From JAYZQT01 sp036136335 (GTDB taxonomy: Bacteria; Pseudomonadota; Alphaproteobacteria; MPNO01; UBA830), in contig JAYZQT010000056.1 in NCBI GenBank assembly GCA_036136335.1, positions 62,001-126,000 on the forward strand: 64,000 nt of DNA. The letters are read 5' to 3'. A program made the position numbers and the translations under genes. Positions within the stretch are counted from its first letter, which is position 1, and every line of letters begins with the position of its first letter. A model generated the notes under the pieces. It did no database searches. It worked only from the letters and a program-made list of their open reading frames with translations, and had not been told where the DNA came from. This document shows positions 17,956 to 27,208 of this stretch, piece after piece.

Positions 17956-18435
17956 TCAAACGACGTGACGGGCCCACTCCGGGTCGTCCAGGTGACGGTG
18001 CACCATGCGCTGGAGTATTTTTGTTGTCCGAGCCGGCGACATGTCCAGCTGAACAAGGGCAAGCCCGGCCGAAAAAACCTCCTGGTAGTTTTGTATTAGT
18101 CCATTTTTCAAAATCAAATGACTCATTCCGTTGAACGCGACACGTTTGCCTGCGTTGTCCTCCATCGTTGAGGTATAACTGAAAACCCAACGGGCATATC
18201 CCATCTGTCTATCCGAATCAAAAACCGGGTCCAACATGTCCCATAGAAATGCACTTGCGTCCCCCCAGAACAGGTCTTCAAGCATATGCGTGATAGCCTC
18301 GCGTCCCTCAAATTTTCCATAAAATGTATCGTAATAAACCCCATCATGCGCAAACAGGTCGGCAAGTGCACTGCCATTTCCGGCTTCCACAGCGGCGGAA
18401 AAACGCTCTAGCAGGATGGAAAAACCGTTATCCAT
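17956..18435 (-). CDS. SnoaL/NTF2-like protein
   Basis: A 159-residue single-domain protein. The N-terminal pattern LLERFSAAVEAGNGSALADLFAHDGVYYDTFYGKFEGREAI is that of the SnoaL-like polyketide-cyclase/NTF2 fold, a small cone-shaped barrel used by isomerases, dehydratases and binding proteins. The catalytic type cannot be assigned. It is on the strand opposite to dusA and converges with it; neighbours give no clear link. Confidence 0.75.
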   Translation of the reverse strand: MDNGFSILLERFSAAVEAGNGSALADLFAHDGVYYDTFYGKFEGREAITHMLEDLFWGDASAFLWDMLDPVFDSDRQMGYARWVFSYTSTMEDNAGKRVAFNGMSHLILKNGLIQNYQEVFSAGLALVQLDMSPARTTKILQRMVHRHLDDPEWARHVV

Positions 18436-18517
18436 ATTCTATTCCTTCTTCTCCCTTGACCGGACGAATGCGACACGGCATTCACAGTGTTTCTGATATT
18501 AACAGAACGGGTTGTCC

Positions 18518-18865
18518 ATGGCCGTGATGATTTATCATAATCCCAGCTGCTTCAAATCGTGTTCAACGCTGGCATTACCGGAAAAGGTGGAGGTTTTCTC
18601 GAAGGCGTTTGAATACGTCCGTTTGTCTTCCCCACAAACGGAAACAACCCAAATTCCCGACACACTTTGCATGGAGCCCTGGCATTTAATGCGTAAGCAG
18701 GAAGCCCCCTATACAGGTCTCAAACTTGGTTACAGTTCGCTTGATCGAGACGGTCTTATTGAAGCTATGCTGGGACACCCAATTTTAATAAAAAGCCCTG
18801 TGGTGTTGAACGGGGGCAGGTATTCGATTGGCAGGCCACCCGAAAACGTATTGGAGATACGTTAG
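18518..18865 (+). CDS. ArsC/Spx-family arsenate reductase-like protein
   Basis: A 115-residue thioredoxin-fold protein of the ArsC family. The N-terminal redox motif MIYHNPSCFKSC has C11 and C15, and the C-terminal element ILIKSPVVLNGGRYSIGRPPENVLEI matches the ILMQRPIV..RPPE.VLE pattern of ArsC/YffB proteins. Glutathione- or glutaredoxin-dependent arsenate reduction is one possibility, but many short members have other or unknown roles, and there is no ars operon here. I prefer ATG 18518; a TTG at 18512 is also in frame. It is 2 bases upstream of the transporter gene. Confidence 0.8.
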   Translation: MAVMIYHNPSCFKSCSTLALPEKVEVFSKAFEYVRLSSPQTETTQIPDTLCMEPWHLMRKQEAPYTGLKLGYSSLDRDGLIEAMLGHPILIKSPVVLNGGRYSIGRPPENVLEIR

Positions 18866-18867
18866 TC

Positions 18868-19395
18868 ATGTGCTTGTCACGGGGCGTTATCTCCGGCGTG
18901 GTTGCAATGGCAGTAATCGTGGCCGCTTCAAACGTACTTGTTCAGTATCCTATAAATGACTGGCTGACCTGGGGTGCATTTACCTATCCCGTCGCATTTC
19001 TTGTTACTGATCTGACCAATCGGGCGCTCGGTCCGGCAACGGCTCGCCGGGTTGTTTACGTTGGTTTTGCAATGGCAGTGGCGCTGTCCATTTCCCTGTC
19101 AGGGGTTCGGATTGCCATTGCGTCCGGCACAGCTTTCCTGCTGGCACAACTTCTTGACGTTCAGATATTCAATCGTCTCCGGACCCGTTCCGTTTGGTGG
19201 ACGGCTCCGCTGGTTTCATCGAGCTCGGCTTCCGCAGTCGATACACTGTTATTCTTTACAATAGCGTTCGCTGGTACCGGATTGCCTTGGGTTACATGGG
19301 GGATTGGAGATTTTGGGGCCAAGATGTGCGTTGCGTTCGCAATGCTGTTACCGTTCAGGGTGCTGATGTACATGACGCGACCAGAGGAGGCATAA
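18868..19395 (+). CDS. Queuosine-precursor transporter, YhhQ/VUT family
   Basis: A 175-residue membrane protein with about five to six hydrophobic segments. The signature WLTWGAFTYPVAFLVTDLTNR near residues 32-52 is diagnostic of the YhhQ (VUT, DUF165) family, which imports preQ0/preQ1; TLLFFTIAF and a conserved late GDFGAKMCVAF segment also fit. It probably feeds the Tgt-QueA-QueG enzymes encoded 4-8 kb upstream on the same strand. The ArsC-like gene ends 2 bases before its ATG, and the molybdenum hydroxylase cluster begins 3 bases after its stop. Confidence 0.88.
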   Translation: MCLSRGVISGVVAMAVIVAASNVLVQYPINDWLTWGAFTYPVAFLVTDLTNRALGPATARRVVYVGFAMAVALSISLSGVRIAIASGTAFLLAQLLDVQIFNRLRTRSVWWTAPLVSSSSASAVDTLLFFTIAFAGTGLPWVTWGIGDFGAKMCVAFAMLLPFRVLMYMTRPEEA

Positions 19396-19398
19396 AAC

Positions 19399-21768
19399 AT
19401 GGCCGATGGCGGTGCCGTTGACGGCAAGGGAATTGGTGCACGCGTCCTTAGAAAGGAGGATGCCCGGCATCTTGCCGGTCGAGGAAAATTTACGTCGGAC
19501 TTCCGGCGCCCCGGCCAGCAGGAAATAGCCTTCGTTCGCAGCTCCGTAGCCCATGGCCGGATAAAAGCGATAATCAAGCCCGCCGGCTTCGAGGACGCGG
19601 TTTTCACCGCGGCGGACATGCCCGATCTCAAGCCTATGCGAGCACCTTCAAAGCTGCCGGGTTATAAGGTTTCGGACTATCCGGCACTCGCGATCAACAA
19701 GGTACGTTATGCCGGAGAACCCATCGCGGCCTGCGTTGCTGATACTCGCGCGGAAGCCGAAGATATTGCACAGATGGTCGACGTCGATTACGAAACCTTG
19801 CCGGCACTGACCGATATGCTGGTGGCCAAGGCCGAGGGTGCAACGCTCATCCACGAGGAATGGGAAAACAATATTGTATTTGAAACGTTCTCTGACGACG
19901 ATTTTAGCAAGATCGCAGAAGAAGCAACTGTCGTAATAAAACGCGAATACCGGATGGCTCGCCAGGCGATGAACCCAATGGAAGGCAAAGCGGTCTTTGC
20001 CGAGTGGGATGACCGGACGGATCAGCTGATGATGTGGACATCGACACAGGTGCCACATTTAATACGCACTGGCCTCGCGGAATTTCTAGAATTGGAGCAA
20101 CGCCAGGTGCGAGTTATAGCGCCTGATGTTGGTGGTGGTTTTGGGTGCAAGGCGCTTCTACAACCGGAAGAATTGCTTGCTGGCTGGCTGACATGCAAAC
20201 TGCAGTGTCCAGTCCGCTGGATTGAAGATCGACGAGAACATCTTGTTACCGGCGCGAATTGTCGAGAACATCACTACTTCGTAACGCTCCATGCGACACC
20301 CGACGGACGCCTGCTAGGCCTTGATTGCGATGTTACCGTCGATGCGGGCGCCTATTCTGTTTACCCTTTCACAAACGGCCTTGAGGGGGCGATGGCCCAC
20401 GGGAATCTTCCCGGCCCATACGATATACAGGCTTATCGATGCCGCACACAGACGACTGTCACCAACAAGCCGGGCCTCATGCCGTATCGCGGTGTTGCGC
20501 GCCCAGGCGTCTGTTTCGCGATGGAAATGACCATTGACGCCCTAGCCCGTGAAATTGGGATGGAACCGCACGAAATTCGTGTCAAAAACATGATCCCGGA
20601 AGACAAAATGCCTTTCATGTCGATCGCCAAGAAACATTTCGATAGCGGCAACTACGCCAAGAGCGTCAGAATGGCTGCCGATATGATCGGACTTGAAAAA
20701 ATTCGTGAAAACCAAGGCCAAACTGAGGGTAGTTCTCGACTCATTGGTGTGGGGATGGGTTCTTATGTTGAACAGACAGCGCACGGGACGTCCGTGTTTT
20801 CCAGCTGGGGTGTTGCCATGGTTCCGGGTTACGAACAGGCGACCGTTCGGCTGACGCCGGACGGTGGGCTTGAACTTCGTATCGGTGTGCAAAGCCACGG
20901 CCAGGGCATGGAAACCTCCATGGCGCAAATGGCGCATGAAGTGCTGGGCATTGATCCGGATCGCGTGGCAGTAACTCACGGTGATACCGGGCTCACGCCT
21001 TATTCTACCGGCACCTACGCATCCCGCAGCATGGTGATGGCTGGTGGTGCTACGGCTCGAGCCTGCCGGGTGTTGGCCGAACGGATGGAAATAATTGGTG
21101 CCCACCTCCTGCAGTGCGAGCGTTCGGAAGTAAGTATTGTTGGTGGGAGGATCGTTAGCGGAAAGGGTGAGGTTTCGTTCGCAGAAGTCGGACGCGTGTG
21201 GTATTTAAATCCAGACGAACTTCCAGACGATGTTGATCAGGGTGGGGTCGAAGTGACCATGGGATATCGTCCGGAACCTGATTCCGGAGCTTTCACATAT
21301 GCCAGTCACGCCTGCAGGGTCGCCGTAGATATTGACACTGGTAAGGTAAAGGTTCTCGACTATGTGATTGTTGAAGATTGCGGAACAATGGTCAATCCGA
21401 TGATTGTCGAAGGGCAAACCTACGGTGGAGCAACCCAGGGTATAGGCACAGCGTTGCTGGAAGAAAGCCCTTATGATGAACTCGGGAACCCGGGAGCGTC
21501 CACTTTTGCGGATTACATGATGCCCGGCGCAACCGATGCGCCACACTACCGAATTGACCACCTAGAAAGTCCTTCCCCGTTTACAGAATATGGTATCAAG
21601 GGAATGGGAGAAGGTGGAACAATCCCCACTCCCGCTGCTATAGGAAATGCGATAAATGATGCGCTCAGGGGTATAGGCGCCGAGGTGACAGAGACGCCAT
21701 TTACGCCGCGTCGCGTGCGCGCTGCCATAGGTGTGGCGTTGAAAAAAAATGAAGGAGCCGCAGAATGA
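19399..21768 (+). CDS. Xanthine dehydrogenase/CO-dehydrogenase-like large (Mo) subunit 1
   Basis: A 789-residue molybdopterin-binding large subunit (CoxL/XdhB type). It opens GIGARVLRKEDARHLAGRG, has the Moco-binding DVGGGFGCK near 242-250, the active-site loop PYRGVAR at 362-368, and the catalytic glutamate E738 in GMGEGG. The loop resembles form II (AYRGAGR) and lacks the VAYRCSFR of true CO dehydrogenase, so CO oxidation is not expected; an N-heterocycle, aldehyde or similar substrate is likelier. It overlaps the FAD-subunit gene by 4 bases and shares its medium and small subunits with, or competes with, a second large subunit downstream. Confidence 0.92.
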   Translation: MADGGAVDGKGIGARVLRKEDARHLAGRGKFTSDFRRPGQQEIAFVRSSVAHGRIKAIIKPAGFEDAVFTAADMPDLKPMRAPSKLPGYKVSDYPALAINKVRYAGEPIAACVADTRAEAEDIAQMVDVDYETLPALTDMLVAKAEGATLIHEEWENNIVFETFSDDDFSKIAEEATVVIKREYRMARQAMNPMEGKAVFAEWDDRTDQLMMWTSTQVPHLIRTGLAEFLELEQRQVRVIAPDVGGGFGCKALLQPEELLAGWLTCKLQCPVRWIEDRREHLVTGANCREHHYFVTLHATPDGRLLGLDCDVTVDAGAYSVYPFTNGLEGAMAHGNLPGPYDIQAYRCRTQTTVTNKPGLMPYRGVARPGVCFAMEMTIDALAREIGMEPHEIRVKNMIPEDKMPFMSIAKKHFDSGNYAKSVRMAADMIGLEKIRENQGQTEGSSRLIGVGMGSYVEQTAHGTSVFSSWGVAMVPGYEQATVRLTPDGGLELRIGVQSHGQGMETSMAQMAHEVLGIDPDRVAVTHGDTGLTPYSTGTYASRSMVMAGGATARACRVLAERMEIIGAHLLQCERSEVSIVGGRIVSGKGEVSFAEVGRVWYLNPDELPDDVDQGGVEVTMGYRPEPDSGAFTYASHACRVAVDIDTGKVKVLDYVIVEDCGTMVNPMIVEGQTYGGATQGIGTALLEESPYDELGNPGASTFADYMMPGATDAPHYRIDHLESPSPFTEYGIKGMGEGGTIPTPAAIGNAINDALRGIGAEVTETPFTPRRVRAAIGVALKKNEGAAE

Positions 21769-22580
21769 AATCTGCCAAATTTGACCATCAACGAACGCCT
21801 TCGCTGGAGAACGCTCTGGAACTGTTGGGCGGGGCAGAAGGAGAAACCCGCGTCCTTGGGGGGGGGCAGTCACTTGGCCCGATGATGAACCTGCGCCTCG
21901 CCCAGCCGGACCAGTTGATTGACCTTGGTCTTGTTGAGGGACTAGCCGAAATAGAAACCGACAGCGACCGGGTTCGGATTGGAGCCCGGGTTACGCATGC
22001 TCGGATTGAGGATGGCGAGATACCTGGTGTGACCGGTGCATATATGCAGTTTGTGGCATCTGGAATTTCCTATCGGTCGGTTCGTAATCGGGGAACTATT
22101 GGTGGCTCTATTGCCCATGCCGACCCGGCGGCGGATTGGCCATCGGCACTTCTTGCACTCGGTGGAGAGGTGATCGTAGCCACCCAGAATGGAAACAAAA
22201 ATCTATCGTTGGACGGCTTTCAGACTGGCCCATTCGCGACGGGTTTGGGCTTTGATGAAATTCTCGTCGGATTTGATCTTCCGGCACTTCTCGATGATAC
22301 CAAGACCGGATACTACAAGGTGAACCGTAAACCAGGGGAGTTTGCTGACGCGATTGGCGCAGTCATTGTTGGCCCGGAGGCTCGGGCGGTTTGCGGTGCG
22401 ACAAAATCAGCACCCTTCCGGGTTTCTGGGATTGAGGAAAAACTTGGATCTGGGACGAGTCAGCTCGCTGTAGGTGATGTTCGCGAAATGATCGAGGTCC
22501 ATGACCCCGGCTTCGATGATTATGAATTGCAGATTCATGCCGTTGCCCTCAGTCGTTCCATCGAGAGGGCTTTCGCATGA
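21765..22580 (+). CDS. FAD-binding medium subunit of molybdenum hydroxylase (CoxM-like)
   Basis: A 271-residue FAD-binding subunit. The two family FAD motifs are visible: GGGQSLGPMMNLRLAQP (about 32-48) and TIGGSIAHADPAADWP. It passes electrons from the [2Fe-2S] subunit to the terminal acceptor. It overlaps the upstream large-subunit gene and the downstream small-subunit gene by 4 bases each, so all three are translationally coupled. The codon run for the first glycine motif is a G9 homopolymer at 21858-21866, in frame. Confidence 0.93.
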   Translation: MKSAKFDHQRTPSLENALELLGGAEGETRVLGGGQSLGPMMNLRLAQPDQLIDLGLVEGLAEIETDSDRVRIGARVTHARIEDGEIPGVTGAYMQFVASGISYRSVRNRGTIGGSIAHADPAADWPSALLALGGEVIVATQNGNKNLSLDGFQTGPFATGLGFDEILVGFDLPALLDDTKTGYYKVNRKPGEFADAIGAVIVGPEARAVCGATKSAPFRVSGIEEKLGSGTSQLAVGDVREMIEVHDPGFDDYELQIHAVALSRSIERAFA

Positions 22581-23044
22581 GTGCATTGTCGATCATTTTG
22601 AACGGCGAGGCCGTTGTCGCAGACATAGAACCGCGCCTTTCTCTGGCGGATTTTATTCGTGATCATCGTCGGCTGACGGGTACTCACCTGGGTTGCGAAC
22701 ACGGTGTTTGCGGTGCGTGCACGGTCCTGATGAACGGCGAGCCGGTTCGCTCCTGCATTACTTTTGCCGTGGTGGCCGACGGGGCGGAAATCACGACCAT
22801 AGAAGGCTTTGACGACGACCAGCCCATGGCCCAATTGCGTCAGGCTTTTCACGAGAATCACGCGCTACAGTGTGGTTACTGCACACCAGGAATGCTGGTT
22901 GCAGCACGGGATATAGTTACACGAATACCCGACGCGGACGAGGCACGCGTGCGACTAGAACTCGCTGGAAATCTGTGCCGATGCACAGGATATGTCGGGA
23001 TCGTGAACGCGATCCTGTCGGTCATTCAGCAACGCCAGGGATAA
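22577..23044 (+). CDS. [2Fe-2S] small subunit of molybdenum hydroxylase (CoxS-like)
   Basis: A 155-residue ferredoxin-type subunit with both clusters intact: C40, C45, C48 and C60 form the plant-type [2Fe-2S] site (GCEHGVCGACTV), and C99, C102, C134, C136 the second site (CGYCTPGM and LCRCTGY). It shuttles electrons from the Mo centre to FAD. It is the third gene of the coupled set; 18 bases later a second large-subunit gene starts. Confidence 0.95.
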   Translation: MSALSIILNGEAVVADIEPRLSLADFIRDHRRLTGTHLGCEHGVCGACTVLMNGEPVRSCITFAVVADGAEITTIEGFDDDQPMAQLRQAFHENHALQCGYCTPGMLVAARDIVTRIPDADEARVRLELAGNLCRCTGYVGIVNAILSVIQQRQG

Positions 23045-23062
23045 AGCGGTAAAGCGAGTTTA

Positions 23063-25405
23063 ATGGCCGACGAAACTCCAGAATTTGGTATCGGCGCGCG
23101 TGTTTTGCGGAAGGAAGACAAGCGCTTTCTCAATGGAAAAGGGCGTTATGTTGCTGACATCACGCGCCCTGGAATGCTCGAGGCAGCCATCGTTCGGAGC
23201 CCGGTTGCCCACGCTAATTCGCTGTTGGTCAAAAAACCACTCGGCGCTGAGGACAGGGTTTTCATTGCAGAAGACCTAGCAGCCAGCGGGGTTAAACCGA
23301 TCCATGTTGTTTCAAAATACCCAGGCCACCGCGCTGCGGATTATCCACATCTAGCATCCGGGAAACTCCGTTTTGTTGGAGAGGCAGTGGCCGTGTGTCT
23401 CGCGGAGACACGCGCTCAGGCAGAAGATCTCGCAGCTCAAACCAGCGTCGGGTTTGACACCTTGCCTCCGGTTGTCGAGATGCTTGCGGCAGTGGAAGAA
23501 AATTCAACAAAGATCCACGAAGACTGGGACGATAACGTCATCCTCGATTCACTATTTGAGGAAAACGAAAAGGCCATGGGTGACTCTGTGGTTTCGATCA
23601 CTCGGTCGCTTCGCATGAACCGGCAGGCCGTCAATCCACTAGAAGGCGCGGCGGTACTTGCCGAGTGGGACGAGCGTGAAGACCGCCTGGTCGTTCACAG
23701 TGCATCCCAGATCCCGCATGTGCTAAAGAATGCACTTTGTGAGTGTCTGGGGCTCCGCCAGAACCAGGTGCATGTCATCGCTCCTGACGTAGGTGGTGGT
23801 TTTGGCTACAAGTGTGTTTTAGTACCGGAAGAAATTTTTATCCCTTGGGTTGCGATGCAGATCAGGAAACCTGTTCGCTGGTCGCAGGACCGTCGCGAAC
23901 ATCTCATTGCGGCCGCAAACGCTCGGGAACACCATTATTCAGTCACGTTGCATGCTGATGCGGAGGGGAATTTTATAGGCGTTGAGGCTGATGTGGTGGT
24001 GGATTCGGGCGCATATTCGGTCTATCCCCACTCCAACATACTTGAATCGACAATGGCTGGTCGGACTTTGCATGGCCCATACAGATTGGCGTCCTATAAG
24101 GTCCGCTCCCGCGCGGTAGCGACCAACAAACCGCCCATCGTGCCCTACCGCGGTGTGGCCCGGCCCGGAATATGTTTTGCTATGGAACTAGCGGTCGATG
24201 CGCTGGCTCGCAAACTGAATAGAGAGCCAAGTGAATTGAGAGCACAGAATCTCGTTCTTCCTGATGAAATGCCATATAAAACGATCACCGGCGGCGAGTT
24301 TGACAGTGGAGACTATCCAGCGGCGCTGCGCAGGGCGGTAGAGCTAATCGATCTACCTGCCGTAAGGACCCGACAAAAACAGGGCGAGCCAGACGGCAGG
24401 CTGATAGGAGTTGGTTTCGGGAGTTACATCGAAATGACTGCCCTTCAGACGTCCGCCGCGGCACGTGCGGGGCTGGCAGCAAACCCGGGGTATGAACAGG
24501 CCCATATTCGTTTGACCCCTGATGGCGGGCTGGAGATTGGTGTCGGCGTCCAAAATCATGGTCAGGGAATGGAAACCACACTCGCACAGGTGGCCTGCGA
24601 AAAATTTGGATTAGGTATTGATATGGTCGTTATCCGTCATGGTGACACCGCAACGTCTCCATATTCTACCGGCACATATGCTTCCCGCTCGATGGTCATG
24701 GCGGGTGGGGCTATTGCGCGTACGTGCGATGTTCTGGCCGAGCGTATAAAGAAGATTGGGTCGCATTTACTGCAGTGTGCCACTCCAGATACACGAATCG
24801 AGAACGCGTGCGTTATTGGTCCAAACGGTGAAGTAACGATGGCCGAGGTAGCTCGCGTCTGGCATCGAAACCCGGAAGAATTGCCTGACGACGTGGATCC
24901 GGCGGGGGTTGAGGTCACCTCTGGCTATCGGCCATCGCCTGATAAAAGCCCATTCTCCTATGCAACTCATGCAGCGATCGTCGCGGTTGATACTGAGCTG
25001 GGGCATGTGGAGATTCTTGATTATGTTATTTCCGAGGATTGCGGCACGATCGTGAACCCCCTGATTGTGGATGGTCAAATTATTGGCGGTGCGCTGCAGG
25101 GTGTAGGTACTGCTCTGTTTGAAGAATCACGTTTTGACACAGACGGCCAGCCACTGTCTTCAACGTTTGCGGACTATATGATGCCCGGTTCCACCCATCT
25201 ATCAAAGATCCGTCTCGACCATCTTGTGACCCCGTCGCCACTGACCGAATTCGGTGTGAAGGGGCTCGGCGAAGGCGGCGCAATCCCGCCACCCGCTACA
25301 ATCGCTAACGCCGTGAACGATGCACTGTATAACCTGGGTGTTGAAGTAGATGAAACGCCGATCACTCCCCGCCGAGTACTTGCCAAACTCGCGTCCGCGC
25401 AATAA
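23063..25405 (+). CDS. Xanthine dehydrogenase/CO-dehydrogenase-like large (Mo) subunit 2
   Basis: A 780-residue paralogue of the large subunit encoded at 19399-21768, alignable over its whole length (for example GARVLRKED, the DVGGGFGYK Moco segment, PYRGVARPG at 361-369, YSTGTYASRSMVMAGG, and catalytic E737 in GLGEGG). All key residues are kept, so it is probably functional rather than decaying. The genome order is thus L-M-S-L: the two large subunits may alternate on one shared M/S pair with different substrates, or form a heteromeric enzyme. As in subunit 1 the active-site loop is not that of form I CO dehydrogenase. Confidence 0.92.
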   Translation: MADETPEFGIGARVLRKEDKRFLNGKGRYVADITRPGMLEAAIVRSPVAHANSLLVKKPLGAEDRVFIAEDLAASGVKPIHVVSKYPGHRAADYPHLASGKLRFVGEAVAVCLAETRAQAEDLAAQTSVGFDTLPPVVEMLAAVEENSTKIHEDWDDNVILDSLFEENEKAMGDSVVSITRSLRMNRQAVNPLEGAAVLAEWDEREDRLVVHSASQIPHVLKNALCECLGLRQNQVHVIAPDVGGGFGYKCVLVPEEIFIPWVAMQIRKPVRWSQDRREHLIAAANAREHHYSVTLHADAEGNFIGVEADVVVDSGAYSVYPHSNILESTMAGRTLHGPYRLASYKVRSRAVATNKPPIVPYRGVARPGICFAMELAVDALARKLNREPSELRAQNLVLPDEMPYKTITGGEFDSGDYPAALRRAVELIDLPAVRTRQKQGEPDGRLIGVGFGSYIEMTALQTSAAARAGLAANPGYEQAHIRLTPDGGLEIGVGVQNHGQGMETTLAQVACEKFGLGIDMVVIRHGDTATSPYSTGTYASRSMVMAGGAIARTCDVLAERIKKIGSHLLQCATPDTRIENACVIGPNGEVTMAEVARVWHRNPEELPDDVDPAGVEVTSGYRPSPDKSPFSYATHAAIVAVDTELGHVEILDYVISEDCGTIVNPLIVDGQIIGGALQGVGTALFEESRFDTDGQPLSSTFADYMMPGSTHLSKIRLDHLVTPSPLTEFGVKGLGEGGAIPPPATIANAVNDALYNLGVEVDETPITPRRVLAKLASAQ

Positions 25406-25593
25406 TGCCAGGGAGCAAATTTCTGAACTGGCAAATAATGAACGGGGTCGGAATAGTCCGAATACGCACAGCCAGACTTCGTAGCCTTGAAATTGGTATT
25501 ACCTGGGTCTAGTCGGTTTTACTGTTTGGCAGCGACCCGAATTACCTATTAAGGTGCCATTTCTCGCATTGGAAAATCAGGAAAACTTTGACG

Positions 25594-26940
25594 ATGGGCG
25601 GAAAACGGCAAATTAGGCTCAACGCTTTCATGCGGCCGACCACAATTCATACGGGCAGCTGGCGTTGGCCGGGTGCATTTGCGGACGCAAACTTTAACTT
25701 TGGGCATATAAAAATGTTTGCCCAAAGACTCGAACAAGCGAAGTTCGACAGTTTTTTTATGGCGGATCACCTGGCCGTTCTGAATATGCCACCAGAGGCA
25801 CTGAGGAGGTCAACTACGCCGACCTCATTTGAACCATTTACACTTTTATCAGCCCTGTCGATGGCGACGGAGAGGCTTGGTCTAATGGCGACCGGATCGA
25901 CGACGTATGATGAACCCTATCATATTGCCCGGCGATTTGCCTCACTTGACCACATCAGTGCCGGTCGGGCGGGCTGGAATATTGTTACCACCTCGAACCC
26001 TGATGCTTCAAAGAACTTTGGCAAGGAAGAACACCTTGAGCATGCAGAACGATACACGCGGGCTCGGGAGTTCTATGACGTTGTCACCGGTCTTTGGGAC
26101 AGCTGGGCCGAGGACGCATTTGTTAGGGATCAGGACGCCGGAGTTTTTATGAATCCGGAAAGGATGCACGTGCTCGATCATCGGGGTAAATATTTCAATG
26201 TCCGGGGCCCACTGAACATCGCCCGCCCCGTCCAGGGGTGGCCGGTAATTGTTCAGGCCGGTGGATCCGAGGCCGGCCGTCAGCTAGCAGCTGAAACAGC
26301 GGAAGCAGTTTTTTCCGCGCAAAGTGGCCTTGAGGCAGGGCAGGCGTTTTATAAAGATGTGAAAGGCCGTATGAAATTGGTTGGGCGAAATCCCGATCAT
26401 CTGAAAATCATGCCTGGCTGCCTGATCATCGTGGGCGATACGCTGGAGGAAGCCAGGGCTAGGCGCACCAAACTTGACGGGCTTGTGCACGAGGAGAGTG
26501 CCATTGCCTCCCTGTCGATAACGCTGGGGGTTGATGCATCTTCATTTGATCCGGAAGGATTTCTTCCTGACAATTTACCGGAGAGTAACGCGACCAAATC
26601 GGGTCGTGATCGTGCAATTTTACTGGCGGACAGAGAGCGCCTGACCGTTCGTCAGTTGGCCCAGCGTCTAGGCGGATATTCTGGCCTTGCCATGGTCGGA
26701 ACGCCAGAAACGATCGCTGACGAAATGGAAGAATGGCTCGAAACCGACGGAAGTGACGGGTTCACCATTCATTTTCCGTTTCTGCCGGATGGGCTCAACG
26801 ATGTGGTTGATCGCGTTATACCGGAAATTCAGAGACGGGGCTTGTTTCGAATGGAATATGAAGGCCAGACCCTGAGGGAAAATCTTGGTTTGCCAAGGCC
26901 CGAAAATCGGTTTTTTTCCGAACGCAACGCCGCCGAATAA
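25594..26940 (+). CDS. NtaA/SnaA/DszA-type FMNH2-dependent monooxygenase
   Basis: A roughly 448-residue LLM-class flavoprotein. MRPTTIHTGSWRWPGA at the start, FFMADHLAVL, the segment FASLDHISAGRAGWNIVTT near 130, and HVLDHRGKYFNVRGPLN are hallmark features of the nitrilotriacetate/pristinamycin/dibenzothiophene-sulfone monooxygenase group. Members cleave C-N or C-S bonds or hydroxylate with reduced FMN from a separate reductase, which is not seen nearby. A TTG at 25588 is an alternative start with closer Shine-Dalgarno spacing. The gene stands alone, followed by an extreme C/G homopolymer tract. Confidence 0.88.
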   Translation: MGGKRQIRLNAFMRPTTIHTGSWRWPGAFADANFNFGHIKMFAQRLEQAKFDSFFMADHLAVLNMPPEALRRSTTPTSFEPFTLLSALSMATERLGLMATGSTTYDEPYHIARRFASLDHISAGRAGWNIVTTSNPDASKNFGKEEHLEHAERYTRAREFYDVVTGLWDSWAEDAFVRDQDAGVFMNPERMHVLDHRGKYFNVRGPLNIARPVQGWPVIVQAGGSEAGRQLAAETAEAVFSAQSGLEAGQAFYKDVKGRMKLVGRNPDHLKIMPGCLIIVGDTLEEARARRTKLDGLVHEESAIASLSITLGVDASSFDPEGFLPDNLPESNATKSGRDRAILLADRERLTVRQLAQRLGGYSGLAMVGTPETIADEMEEWLETDGSDGFTIHFPFLPDGLNDVVDRVIPEIQRRGLFRMEYEGQTLRENLGLPRPENRFFSERNAAE

Positions 26941-26943
26941 GTA

Positions 26944-26964
26944 CCCCCCCCCCCGGGGGGGGGG
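26944..26964. repeat. C11G10 homopolymer palindrome
   Basis: Eleven C residues are immediately followed by ten G residues, 3 bases after the stop codon of the NtaA-like gene. The tract is a loop-less perfect inverted repeat and could extrude as an all-GC hairpin or form a G-quadruplex/i-motif; it lacks the downstream T-run of a terminator. It is also a classic place for slippage or an assembly artefact. The remaining non-coding sequence up to 27208 shows no gene. Confidence 0.8.
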
Positions 26965-27208
26965 CTGTCCACAATGTCAAAAAAGGATAAAACAAGGCTG
27001 CTTTCGGGTCTGTTTTAATAAGCTACTGGCGCGATCTAAATGGTTTGGCACTGAGCTGATCTGGAAAACTTTCCTTTAAAAATTCCGCCTTTTAGTCGCT
27101 TTTAATACTTCAACGTCTTATGTTGCCCTGCATCTCGCCTGTCTGGATATGATGTTCTTGCTGCGTCAGAGATCGCTGAAATAAAAATGTTTGAACTGGA
27201 GAAACACT

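Noticed and set aside
20542..21105. Long open frame antisense to large subunit 1
   Set aside because: Its composition (many His, Arg, Thr) is that of a shadow of a real coding strand, and no family motif is present.
19399..25405. Form I CO dehydrogenase
   Set aside because: Both large subunits have PYRGVAR at the active-site loop and lack the VAYRCSFR cysteine motif needed for the Mo-S-Cu centre.
26885..27079. A 64-residue frame reading through the C/G tract
   Set aside because: Its Pro/Gly run comes only from the homopolymers; the frame begins inside the monooxygenase gene in another frame and has no ribosome-binding site.
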